Shown here one piece after another: positions 17,555-25,280 of a DNA stretch of 64,000 bases. Source of the stretch: Sediminispirochaeta smaragdinae DSM 11293 (GTDB lineage: Bacteria > Spirochaetota > Spirochaetia > DSM-16054 > Sediminispirochaetaceae). The notes beneath the pieces were generated by a model. The model was not told the DNA's origin, did not search any database, and was given only the letters and a program-made list of their open reading frames with translations. The first letter of the stretch is position 1; every line of letters starts with the position of its first letter. The stretch lies in the NCBI RefSeq assembly GCF_000143985.1, contig NC_014364.1, positions 1 to 64,000 of the forward strand. The letters are read 5' to 3'. The position numbers were made by a program, and so were the translations under genes.

Positions 17555-17595
17555 GAGCGTTTGTTTGTTCTTCTTGGCATGATACAATTCAGCCT

Positions 17596-18168
17596 ATGAA
17601 AATTCGTGCCGGTCAATTATTACTTGAACGTCCAGGTTTGATCTTCATCCTCTTCCTTGGGATGGGGATCAACCTTGTCGGCTACTACATTGTGTATTGG
17701 CTGGAGCTGCCGCTGTTTCTCGACAGTATGGGGACATTTTTGGCTGCTGCTGTTTTAGGTCCGTGGTTGGGTGCCGCCTGCGGTTTCTTTTCAAATCTCT
17801 TAATTGGACTTATCGACAATCCCGTTATGATCCCCTTTGCCCTGGTCAATATCGTTATTGGAATTATTGTCGGCCTTTTTTCCTTGCATTTTCGTTTTCG
17901 TTCCCTTTTCGTGGTTATTATTGGGGCGCTGGTTTCTGCCCTTGTTAGTTCATTATTGGGTACCGTAATAACCGTATTTGTTTTCGGCGGAGTTAGCGGA
18001 GGGGTTATCGACGCTTTTGTTGCAGGTATGGCGACTTCCGGTAGAGAAATTTTTTCATCCACGTTCCTTGTCAGGCTTCCGGTCAACATTGGCGATAAAT
18101 TGTTCAGCGCCTTTCTCATCTGGATTTTCCTGCTATTGTTCCCGGAACGGTGGAAAGGCTATGCTTAA
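17596..18168 (+). CDS. ECF transporter S-component-like membrane protein
   Basis: A 190-residue integral membrane protein with about six hydrophobic segments (first at about 13-35, last at about 165-185). LPLFLDSMGTFLAAAVLGPWLGAA and the glycine-rich helices resemble the substrate-binding S component of energy-coupling-factor vitamin transporters. No A or T component is adjacent. The stop codon overlaps the start of the sensor kinase that follows (TAATG), so the two are translationally coupled and may work together in sensing. Start 17596 is chosen over 17536, which overlaps the flavodiiron gene. Fold assignment is moderate; ligand unknown. Confidence 0.6.
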   Translation: MKIRAGQLLLERPGLIFILFLGMGINLVGYYIVYWLELPLFLDSMGTFLAAAVLGPWLGAACGFFSNLLIGLIDNPVMIPFALVNIVIGIIVGLFSLHFRFRSLFVVIIGALVSALVSSLLGTVITVFVFGGVSGGVIDAFVAGMATSGREIFSSTFLVRLPVNIGDKLFSAFLIWIFLLLFPERWKGYA

Positions 18169-19775
18169 TGAGGAATTTCTTTGCCGTTTTGTTTTTTTCT
18201 CTCGTTATTTGTGTTCCGGAGATTTTTTGTCTACAGAATCTGACGGTAGTGGGGGGAGCAAACGGCAACGTCCCCTATGAATACCTTGATGACAAGGGCC
18301 GCCCCAGAGGAATCCTGGTGGATGTATGGGATCTTTGGTCAAAAGAAAGTGGGGTTGAGGTTTCCTATCTCCTGGTCGATAACTTCAAAGATGTCATGGA
18401 TCTTGCCGGAAACGATGCATCCGGTCCTATTGTACTTGCCCATGATCGTATCCCCGGTTTTTCCGATGATGCCGGTCGGTTTGAACATGGTGAGGTATAT
18501 TATGAGGTTCAACCTTCCATTTTCTATCACAAAAGAATCAGCGGTATTATCAGGATTGAGGAAATGGCCGGATATGTGGTGGGAGTCGCTGCTGATTCCG
18601 GGATAGAAGCGCCTCTTGCAGAGGCTTATCCTTCTTTGGTGATCAGAAGCTATGACAGCAGACAGGCATTGTTGGCTGCCGTCCTGAGCCATCAAATTCA
18701 TCTTTTTGTCGGTTACCCCCCTTCTATGATTCATCAGATTGGTATCACCGGAAATGCCCGTGCCTTTCGTTCGGGGAAGGCACTTTCGTTTTCAATGCCC
18801 TTTGCACCTGTACTGGTAAAGGGCCCGAAAGAGCTTCTGGAAGATATTCAAGAAGGTTTTTCCTCAATGAGCCCCTTTGCCCGCAATCTTACAATTCACC
18901 GGCAAACTGGTTTCTTCAGGGGATGGTCGATCCGCTGGCCGCTAATAGCAGCGGTAGGCCTCGTTCTTATGGTTGGCTTGCTTTTCTCTCTCTTTTGGTT
19001 CTGGAAACTTCAATTGGACAAGCGCATTCGTCAGGCAACCGATGCCCTTGTCGAGCAGCGTCGGCAGTTGGAGATTTCCCGGGATGCACTGGCACATGCC
19101 CTTCGTGAGAAAGAAATTCTTCTCAAAGAGATTCATCATCGAGTTAAAAACAACCTCCAGATTATTTCAAGTTTGGCCAATCTTATCCGGAATACAGGAG
19201 GTACCACCGACGAGGGAAGGGATCGCTTTGCCGAACTCCAGAGCCGCGTCGTTTCAATGGCGAAAGTACATGAAGTGATCTATACCAACGAGCAGTTCGA
19301 GCAGGTTCCTCTGCGGGATCTCATTAAGGAGATAAGTGAATTGCTTATTTCTTCCATCGGTATGGGCTTGGCTATTCGTTTGTCGGTCAAGTGCGATAAC
19401 CTTGCCATAAATGTTGGTGATGCGACGGCTTTTTCTCTGATCATTCACGAAGCAGTGGCGAATGCAATTAAACATGCCTTTGCTCCGGGGAGAAACAACG
19501 TTCTGGAGATCCTTGTACGCGAGATTAACAATACGGTTGTTTTGTGCATAAAAGATAATGGTGCGGGCTTTCCAGCTGAACTTGATTTTGACGGAAAGAA
19601 TCATTTGGGACTTTTCATGATAAAGCAGCTGGCTACACAATTACGCGGTGAATTTGTATTGAAGAATTGCGGGTATGAAGGTTCCGGTGCTCAGATAACG
19701 GTAGAATTTCCCCTACCGGAAGCCCGCTTTGTGGGGCTTCCGGAGGAGAATAATAGAGACTATCTGCGACGATAG
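18168..19775 (+). CDS. Sensor histidine kinase with periplasmic solute-binding domain
   Basis: A 535-residue membrane sensor kinase. Order: signal peptide/anchor (about 1-20), a periplasmic SBP_bac_3-like domain (NVPYEYLDDKGRPRGILVDV to the HRQTGF region, about 30-245), a transmembrane helix (about 255-280), a short coiled coil (about 283-315), a HisKA_2 box KEIHHRVKNNLQIISSL near 321, and an HATPase_c domain with HEAVANAIKHAF, DNGAGFP and LGLFMIKQL. The ATG at 18168 is preferred over the GTG at 18150. It overlaps the previous stop. No response regulator is adjacent, so it is an orphan kinase. A strong hairpin is embedded near its 3' end. Confidence 0.88.
   Translation: MRNFFAVLFFSLVICVPEIFCLQNLTVVGGANGNVPYEYLDDKGRPRGILVDVWDLWSKESGVEVSYLLVDNFKDVMDLAGNDASGPIVLAHDRIPGFSDDAGRFEHGEVYYEVQPSIFYHKRISGIIRIEEMAGYVVGVAADSGIEAPLAEAYPSLVIRSYDSRQALLAAVLSHQIHLFVGYPPSMIHQIGITGNARAFRSGKALSFSMPFAPVLVKGPKELLEDIQEGFSSMSPFARNLTIHRQTGFFRGWSIRWPLIAAVGLVLMVGLLFSLFWFWKLQLDKRIRQATDALVEQRRQLEISRDALAHALREKEILLKEIHHRVKNNLQIISSLANLIRNTGGTTDEGRDRFAELQSRVVSMAKVHEVIYTNEQFEQVPLRDLIKEISELLISSIGMGLAIRLSVKCDNLAINVGDATAFSLIIHEAVANAIKHAFAPGRNNVLEILVREINNTVVLCIKDNGAGFPAELDFDGKNHLGLFMIKQLATQLRGEFVLKNCGYEGSGAQITVEFPLPEARFVGLPEENNRDYLRR
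19716..19743 (-). terminator. Hairpin inside the kinase gene, possible terminator of the convergent gene
   Basis: CCGGAAGCCC (19716-19725) pairs perfectly with GGGCTTCCGG (19734-19743). It is coding sequence for the last residues of the kinase. For the minus-strand gene ending at 19760 it lies 17 nt after the stop, the usual place for a transcript-end hairpin. No T tract follows on the minus strand, so termination is uncertain. Confidence 0.5.
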
Positions 19776-20260
19776 CCTCCCATTCCAGGCGCAGGTACCA
19801 TATGGTTCGAATCATCGTAACCTGATTCGAAACAGCCCCATCCCTCATGGAACCTTCCGGGACCTCCGGGACCCATATGGCCGTAGAAGCGGGAAAGGTC
19901 GTAGGTCTGACCGTCTATGGTCGCTTTCACCAAGCGAAGATAGACCGCATCACTGGGATTTCTTGTCGGCCGCCAGTTTGCGGGAGCAGAAAATCCTTCT
20001 ACACTTACGCTTTCTCCATTGGAAAGTTCAAGACTGTCTGCAAGAAACATGGGGAACATCAAGCGGTAGGTTTTTCCGTCGTCTCCTTTCAACTCGGGAA
20101 AGCCTGAAAAACTTGCATAGATCTTTCCGCTTACGGTTACTGTTTGGTAGGGATTATCCCGAAAGTCTTCATCTTCCTGGGCCCCCTCTGCAAAAAGGGT
20201 AGAGCCGGAAGAAAAAACCATTCCAGCAGCAATAATGAACATAATCGTGTATTTTTTCAT
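19760..20260 (-). CDS. Small exported protein of unknown function
   Basis: A 166-residue secreted protein. The signal peptide is about residues 1-24 (MKKYTIMFIIAAGMVFSSGS) and the mature start is near EGAQEDEDF. The body (about 38-120) has beta-rich segments such as TVTVSGKIYASFSGFPELKG and GESVSVEGFSAP that suggest an OB-like fold. The tail (about 128-166) is rich in G, P, H, M and aromatic residues (FYGHMGPGGPGRF, NHMVPAPGMGGYRRR) and could bind a metal. No family is recognised. Start 20260 with AAGGAGG before it is preferred over 20296. Its 3' end overlaps the kinase gene by 16 bp, tail to tail. Confidence 0.75.
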   Translation of the reverse strand: MKKYTIMFIIAAGMVFSSGSTLFAEGAQEDEDFRDNPYQTVTVSGKIYASFSGFPELKGDDGKTYRLMFPMFLADSLELSNGESVSVEGFSAPANWRPTRNPSDAVYLRLVKATIDGQTYDLSRFYGHMGPGGPGRFHEGWGCFESGYDDSNHMVPAPGMGGYRRR

Positions 20261-20294
20261 TAAACGCCTCCTTCGGTTTTCGTTGTCTGATACC

Positions 20295-20387
20295 AATAAT
20301 AGGCCTGTGATGTGAACCGAATGTGAACGGCTTGTGTTACTGTTGCGAATTTTGGCAGTGAATCACCACCAGGATTCCTAACACTAC
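20295..20387. repeat. Possible degraded relative of the MITE-like element
   Basis: The right end CCACCAGGATTCC..ACACTAC (20366-20387) matches the right inverted repeat of the element at 12813-12962 at 20 of 22 positions. The 93-bp segment is flanked by 8-bp direct repeats CTGATACC (20287-20294 and 20388-20395). The left end (TAGGCCTGTGATG) matches only weakly. This looks like a shortened, decayed copy, or a shared regulatory motif upstream of the RpiR gene. Confidence 0.45.
20310..20331 (+). repeat. Tandem ATGTGAAC repeat upstream of the RpiR gene
   Basis: ATGTGAACCGA (20310-20320) is followed directly by ATGTGAACGGC (20321-20331). The 11-bp spacing equals one helical turn, so the two could be a pair of activator half-sites for either divergent gene. 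The pair lies within the MITE-like remnant. Confidence 0.35.
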
Positions 20388-20455
20388 CTGATACCGCCCT
20401 TGCTCCCCGCCTGTGGAACATGGTACCATCCCACACTCTCGGAAGGAGTGTTTGT

Positions 20456-21319
20456 ATGGACATCCTTGAACAGATCAAAAGTGAGTATCCCAACTACAAC
20501 AGCACCAGAAAGCGTATTGCTTCATTTATTTTGGAAAATCCGACTCGCTGCTGTTTTCTCTCTTTGAAGGAATTTGCTGAAGAGGCTCGTTCTACCGAGG
20601 TCACCGTTCTCAATTTTTGCCGTTCTCTGGGGCTCGGACGTTATGTCGAACTAAAAAAAGCTCTGCAATCGCATGTATTAATCTGGACAAGGCCCGCGGA
20701 TCGAATGAAGGCCCTTGCAAGTCGAAGCAGCGACAGTAACGAATTGTTCGACCAGGTTGTTAAGTCGGAACAGAAGGCCCTGCGATCGACCTTTGAGCAT
20801 AACGGTCCCAAACAAATTCTTTCCTTCATTCAGATGATACGGAAGGCCCGTCGGGTTTTTGTAGCCGCACATGGTGCAAGTCGTATTTTTTCTTCGGTTA
20901 TTACCTATAGGCTCTCGCTTTTGGGGGTAGATATCAGTGAATTGGATATGGATAATCCCCACAAAACGATTTTTCGGCTGCTAAGTTGTAATCCAGAAGA
21001 GAGTCTTTTAATCGCTATAGCAACTCCTCCTTACGGGAAAAATACCATTGCAACTACCCGTATGTGTCGGTCCCGGGGGATTTCCGTGGTTACCATTACC
21101 GACAGTACCCTTTCGCCCTTGGTTTCCATGGCTGAGACCGCACTGATCTGCCCGACGGAATTGATGGGGCTCACCAATTCTCCCACCTCTATTATGGCGA
21201 TCATAGATATCATTGCCGTACTCTTCCTTGCTGAGAAACAGGAGGACGAATTCTCCCACCAAGAGGATCTTGCCCAGCAATACGAACATTACCTTAAGTT
21301 GTTCAATAGCGAATTGTAG
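20456..21319 (+). CDS. MurR/RpiR-family transcriptional regulator
   Basis: A 287-residue regulator. The N-terminal HTH_6 domain (about 1-75) shows YNSTRKRIASFILENP and SLKEFAEEARSTEVTVLNFCRSLGL. The C-terminal SIS sugar-phosphate-binding domain (about 110-265) shows RRVFVAAHGASRIF and ISVVTITDSTLSPL. Start 20456, with GGAAGGAG before it, is chosen over 20420. The peptide importer operon starts 83 bp downstream on the same strand, with a 19-bp palindrome in the gap, so it likely controls that operon. An RpiR regulator over a peptide-type importer hints that the imported compound carries a sugar or phosphate, but this is inference. Confidence 0.9.
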   Translation: MDILEQIKSEYPNYNSTRKRIASFILENPTRCCFLSLKEFAEEARSTEVTVLNFCRSLGLGRYVELKKALQSHVLIWTRPADRMKALASRSSDSNELFDQVVKSEQKALRSTFEHNGPKQILSFIQMIRKARRVFVAAHGASRIFSSVITYRLSLLGVDISELDMDNPHKTIFRLLSCNPEESLLIAIATPPYGKNTIATTRMCRSRGISVVTITDSTLSPLVSMAETALICPTELMGLTNSPTSIMAIIDIIAVLFLAEKQEDEFSHQEDLAQQYEHYLKLFNSEL

Positions 21320-21322
21320 TAA

Positions 21323-21341
21323 AAACTTTAAATTAAAGTTT
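21323..21341. promoter_or_regulatory. 19-bp palindrome, operator candidate for the RpiR regulator
   Basis: AAACTTTAAATTAAAGTTT has perfect 9-bp arms around one central base. It ends 3 bp before the -35 box of the importer operon and begins 3 bp after the RpiR stop. The position suits activation or autoregulated repression. Confidence 0.6.
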
Positions 21342-21344
21342 ATA

Positions 21345-21373
21345 TTGACCCTCTTCCCCAGCTCTGATACCAT
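21345..21373 (+). promoter_or_regulatory. Promoter of the peptide importer operon
   Basis: TTGACC (21345-21350) and TACCAT (21368-21373) with a 17-bp spacer, 29 bp before the first permease gene. The -10 box is a weak match, consistent with dependence on a regulator bound at the adjacent palindrome. Confidence 0.5.
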
Positions 21374-21402
21374 CTATCTAACCTTTTTCGGGGGCTCTTC
21401 TC

Positions 21403-22392
21403 ATGTGGAAATATATCCTCAAACGACTCTTGATGATGATTCCTGTGCTCATCGGTGTGACCTTTATTGTATTTTTTATCATGGCACTGACTCCAGGCGA
21501 TCCTGCTGCAATTATCCTTGGTGATCAGGCTAGTGCCGAGGCTCTTGCCCTGAAGCGGATCGAACTTGGACTCGATAAACCCATACCGATACGTTACCTC
21601 AACTACGTAAATGATATGTTTCATGGGGATCTAGGTACCTCATACAAAAACCAAATCAAGGTCTGGGATCAGGTGTGGGATAAGTTTCCCAACACCGCTA
21701 TCCTTGCCGTTGCCGGTATTTTGGTTGCCCTCTTGATTGGAATTCCGATTGGTATCCTCTCTGCAAAGAAGCAATATACCTTCATGGACAACTCCTCGAT
21801 GGTGCTTTCCCTCATAGGTGTGTCCATGCCCAACTTCTGGCTTGGGCTTCTCCTTTCTCTCTTTTTCGCATTGAAACTTGGTTGGCTGCCCTCCCAGGGG
21901 ATGGGAACAGGCTTTTTTCCGTTATTGAGAAGTCTGGTTCTCCCGGCGATCACCCTGGGAACAGGGGCTGCCGCAACCGTTGTTCGAATGACCCGATCTT
22001 CCATGCTTGAGGTGATCCGCCAGGATTATATCTCTACTGCACGGGCAAAGGGACTCTCCGAAAAGGCCGTCACCAGACACCATATGCTGAAGAATGCAAT
22101 GATTCCGATCGTTACGGCGGTAGGTTTGCAATTTGGGCAGCTACTGGGAGGGGCGATGCTTACCGAAACGATTTTCTCATGGCCGGGGCTTGGGCGACTG
22201 ATGGTGGATTCGATTACCAGTAAAGACATCCCGATGGTCCTTGGGGCGGTGATTTTCATGGCGGTTATGTTTTCATTTGTAAATCTTCTCGTCGACATTA
22301 TCTACGCGTTTATCGATCCACGCATCAAAAGTCAATACGATAAGGCTGGGGTAAAACGGATTGGCTTTCGAAAGAGGAGTATTGCAGCATGA
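21403..22392 (+). CDS. Peptide/nickel-type ABC transporter permease (DppB-like)
   Basis: Inner-membrane channel subunit of a dipeptide/oligopeptide importer. The 329 residues start with the family hallmark MWKYILKRLLMMIPVLIGVTFIVF (first helix). The periplasmic loop contains LGDQASAEALALKRIELGLDKP. The EAA coupling loop DYISTARAKGLSEKAVTRHH (about 208-227) follows, then LTETIFSWPGLGRLMVDSI. Six membrane segments are apparent. It overlaps the next permease gene by 4 bp and is the first gene of the operon. Confidence 0.94.
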   Translation: MWKYILKRLLMMIPVLIGVTFIVFFIMALTPGDPAAIILGDQASAEALALKRIELGLDKPIPIRYLNYVNDMFHGDLGTSYKNQIKVWDQVWDKFPNTAILAVAGILVALLIGIPIGILSAKKQYTFMDNSSMVLSLIGVSMPNFWLGLLLSLFFALKLGWLPSQGMGTGFFPLLRSLVLPAITLGTGAAATVVRMTRSSMLEVIRQDYISTARAKGLSEKAVTRHHMLKNAMIPIVTAVGLQFGQLLGGAMLTETIFSWPGLGRLMVDSITSKDIPMVLGAVIFMAVMFSFVNLLVDIIYAFIDPRIKSQYDKAGVKRIGFRKRSIAA

Positions 22393-23273
22393 GTAGCGGA
22401 CCCAAGGCTCGTTCCCTCTGGAAAGAAACCTGGAGAAGGCTGAAAAAGAACAGGCTCGCCGTTGCCGGTATGCTTTTTTTAATTACCCTGGTGCTGATCG
22501 CCATTGCAACGATCGTCATAGATTTGGTGATGCACAACGCGATCTATAATGACTATGTCATTAAACAGAACCTGCGACTTCGTCTAAAAGGGCCCAGCCC
22601 CGAGCACATTTTTGGCCTTGATGAGTTCGGCCGGGATATTTTCCTTCGTATGATTTGGGGAATTCGCTATTCGCTCTTTATGGGGACGATTGCGATTGCC
22701 CTATCCACCATTGCCGGTGGCATACTTGGGGCGATCGCCGGCTATTATGGCAAGGCGACCGACAATATCATCATGCGCTTCATGGATGTCCTTCTTGCCA
22801 TTCCATCCATGCTTTTGGCAACCGCTATTGTTGCCGCCTTAGGAACGAGTCTTACCAACCTGCTTTTGGCGATTGCCATCAGCTATGTACCCACCTTTGC
22901 CCGTACCGTCAGGGCTTCGGTGCTGACGATCAAGGACCAGGAGTTCATTGAGGCGGCAAGGGCGCTAGGGGCGGGAGACGGAAGGATCATCTTCAAGTAC
23001 ATCATTCCGAATTCACTTGCACCCTTGATCGTCCAGGCCACATTGGGCGTGGCTGGTGCAATTCTGTCCATAGCCGGACTCTCGTTTTTGGGGCTCGGTA
23101 TTCAGCCTCCCACTCCTGAGTGGGGATCGATGCTCTCGAGTGCCCGTTCCTACATTCGTGAGGGGTGGCACATCACCGTTATCCCGGGGCTCGGCATCAT
23201 GCTAACCATTTTGGCACTGAATGTCATGGGTGACGGGCTACGCGATGCACTTGACCCGCATCTGAAGAACTGA
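22389..23273 (+). CDS. Peptide/nickel-type ABC transporter permease (DppC-like)
   Basis: Second channel subunit, 294 residues. It starts with the cytoplasmic SLWKETWRRLKKNRLAVAGM of OppC_N. It has the GPSPEHIFGLDEFGRDIFLRMIWG segment (about 62-85) and the EAA loop EFIEAARALGAGDGRIIFKY (about 186-205). It ends PEWGSMLSSARSYI...NVMGDGLRDALDP, typical of DppC/OppC. ATGA overlap with the upstream permease shows coupling. Confidence 0.94.
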   Translation: MSSGPKARSLWKETWRRLKKNRLAVAGMLFLITLVLIAIATIVIDLVMHNAIYNDYVIKQNLRLRLKGPSPEHIFGLDEFGRDIFLRMIWGIRYSLFMGTIAIALSTIAGGILGAIAGYYGKATDNIIMRFMDVLLAIPSMLLATAIVAALGTSLTNLLLAIAISYVPTFARTVRASVLTIKDQEFIEAARALGAGDGRIIFKYIIPNSLAPLIVQATLGVAGAILSIAGLSFLGLGIQPPTPEWGSMLSSARSYIREGWHITVIPGLGIMLTILALNVMGDGLRDALDPHLKN

Positions 23274-23284
23274 GGAGCGTAACG

Positions 23285-24262
23285 ATGGACGAGCCTTTAC
23301 TCACGGTAGATAACCTGACCGTTAATTATGAAACAGACGATGGTATTGTGCAGGCGCTGAACGGAGTCTCCATTTCTGTGGGGCAGGGAGAGACACTTGG
23401 TTTGGTCGGGGAGACTGGGGCGGGAAAGACAACCCTTGCAAGGGGAATCATGCGCCTGGTTCCTTCTCCTCCGGGAAAGATCAAATCCGGATCAATCATG
23501 TTCGAGGGTAGGGACTTGCTGAAGCTGAGCGAAGCCGAGATGCGAACTGTTCGCGGTAAGTCCGTTTCCATGATTTTTCAGGATCCGATGACCAGCCTGA
23601 ACCCGATCTTGAGCATCGGCGAACAGATACAGGAGGTGATTGCCACCCACAATCGGGAACTCTCGAAGGAAAAGCTGCGGAAGCAGGCAAACGATATGCT
23701 GGAATTGGTTGGAATCTCCGCAGATCGGGCACATGAATTCCCTCATCAGTTTTCCGGTGGGATGAAGCAGCGCGTCATTATTGCCATCGCCCTTGCCTGC
23801 AATCCGAAGCTGTTAATTGCCGATGAGCCGACCACGGCTCTGGATGTGACCATCCAGGCGCAGGTTTTGGACATGATCAGGACCCTGAAGGAAAAGATGA
23901 ACACGGCCATGCTCCTTATTACCCATGATCTTGGGGTTGTAGCCCAGAACTGCAACAGGGTGGCGGTTATCTATGCGGGAGAGATTGTCGAAATGGGGAC
24001 CATTCGCCAGATCTTCAAGAATCCGACCCACCCATACACCATTGGGCTGCTCGAATCGATCCCTTCTCTTGCAAAAAAAGAGGTTCATCGCCTCAATCCG
24101 GTTAAGGGAATGATGCCCGATCCCACCAATCTGCCGGTGGGGTGCAAATTCAACCCCCGATGTAAGCATGCCTTCGAACCATGCTATGGCAAGGTACCAC
24201 CTCTTACCGATATTGGCGCTGGTCAGCTGGTCAGATGCTATCTCGCAAAGGAGAGGGGTTGA
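23285..24262 (+). CDS. Peptide ABC transporter ATP-binding protein (DppD-like)
   Basis: First ATPase of the importer, 325 residues. Walker A GETGAGKTTLARG (about 44-56), Q loop MIFQDPMTSLNP, signature FSGGMKQRVIIAIAL (about 157-171) and Walker B LLIADEPTTALD (about 178-189) are all present. The C-terminal extension carries the oligopeptide-ABC cysteine cluster VGCKFNPRCKHAFEPCYGKVP (four Cys around 291-315), seen in Dpp/Opp ATPases and thought to bind iron-sulfur or metal. Confidence 0.95.
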   Translation: MDEPLLTVDNLTVNYETDDGIVQALNGVSISVGQGETLGLVGETGAGKTTLARGIMRLVPSPPGKIKSGSIMFEGRDLLKLSEAEMRTVRGKSVSMIFQDPMTSLNPILSIGEQIQEVIATHNRELSKEKLRKQANDMLELVGISADRAHEFPHQFSGGMKQRVIIAIALACNPKLLIADEPTTALDVTIQAQVLDMIRTLKEKMNTAMLLITHDLGVVAQNCNRVAVIYAGEIVEMGTIRQIFKNPTHPYTIGLLESIPSLAKKEVHRLNPVKGMMPDPTNLPVGCKFNPRCKHAFEPCYGKVPPLTDIGAGQLVRCYLAKERG

Positions 24263-24263
24263 T

Positions 24264-25232
24264 ATGGCAGAAAAACAGGAGATCCTGAGAGTCGAGCATC
24301 TGAAGAAATACTTTGATACCCCCTCGGGGTCGCTTCATGCGGTTGATGACCTTTCCTTTTCCATCAACAAGGGAGAGACCCTCGGAGTAGTCGGCGAATC
24401 GGGCTGTGGTAAATCGACCCTCGGCAGAACCATCCTTCGGCTTCACGAACCGACAAGCGGGAACATTTGGTTCGAAGGCCGGGAAATTAACAGTTGCAAC
24501 AAACGGGAGATGAAAAATCTGCGTAAGCATATGCAGATCATTTTTCAGGACCCCTTTGCCTCTCTTAACCCCCGTATGACCGTGGGAGAGACCATTTCCG
24601 AGAGCCTTCTCATCCAGAAGCTTGTTGGAAGGAAAGACAAGGCCAAGCTCGAGAAAGAGGTAACGGAATTGATGGATATGGTGGGTATTGCCCCCAGGCT
24701 CATCAACAGCTATCCCCACGAGCTGGATGGCGGCAGGCGACAGCGGGTTGGAATTGCCCGGGTACTTGCCCTCAGGCCGCAGTTTATCGTGTGTGATGAG
24801 CCGGTGTCCGCCCTTGATGTCTCGATTCAGGCACAGGTACTCAACCTGATGCAGGATCTTCAGGAGGAATTCGGCTTTACCTACCTGTTCATTACCCACG
24901 ATCTTTCGGTGGTGAAGCATCTTTCCAATGAGATTTTGGTTATGTATCTGGGAAAGATGGTGGAAAAAGCCCCGGCTTCCGCGCTTTTTGCCAATCCGCT
25001 CCATCCCTATACACAGGCCCTGCTATCGGCCATTCCCGTTCCTGATCCAGATTTTCCAGTCAGCCGTATCTTACTGGAAGGGGAATTGACAAGCCCTATC
25101 GATCCAAAACCGGGGTGCCGGTTTGCGCGACGCTGCCCTAAGGCAACGGAGGCGTGCCTGAAGGGGGATATTCCCTTTATTGAGGTTGAGCCGAACCACT
25201 TTGCGGCTTGCATCATGATTGGTAAGACTTGA
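24264..25232 (+). CDS. Peptide ABC transporter ATP-binding protein (DppF-like)
   Basis: Second ATPase, 322 residues from the ATG at 24264. The upstream start at 24168 overlaps the previous gene and is rejected. It shows Walker [15 protein letters not shown] loop [12 protein letters not shown] and Walker [15 protein letters not shown]. The signature is [15 protein letters not shown] instead of LSGGQ; the D for S change is known in some DppF-type proteins and probably keeps function. The C-terminal cysteine cluster [15 protein letters not shown] is present. It starts one base after the DppD stop. Confidence 0.94.
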   Translation: MAEKQEILRVEHLKKYFDTPSGSLHAVDDLSFSINKGETLGVVGESGCGKSTLGRTILRLHEPTSGNIWFEGREINSCNKREMKNLRKHMQIIFQDPFASLNPRMTVGETISESLLIQKLVGRKDKAKLEKEVTELMDMVGIAPRLINSYPHELDGGRRQRVGIARVLALRPQFIVCDEPVSALDVSIQAQVLNLMQDLQEEFGFTYLFITHDLSVVKHLSNEILVMYLGKMVEKAPASALFANPLHPYTQALLSAIPVPDPDFPVSRILLEGELTSPIDPKPGCRFARRCPKATEACLKGDIPFIEVEPNHFAACIMIGKT

Positions 25233-25280
25233 TAGCCCCGCTTTGCAGGGTAAAACGATATCAAGAAAAAGGAGAGAAGC

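Noticed and set aside
24730-24760. Broken ABC signature in the DppF-like protein (LDGGRRQ)
   Set aside because: This variant is seen in other DppF-type ATPases and all other motifs are intact, so it is not a defect.
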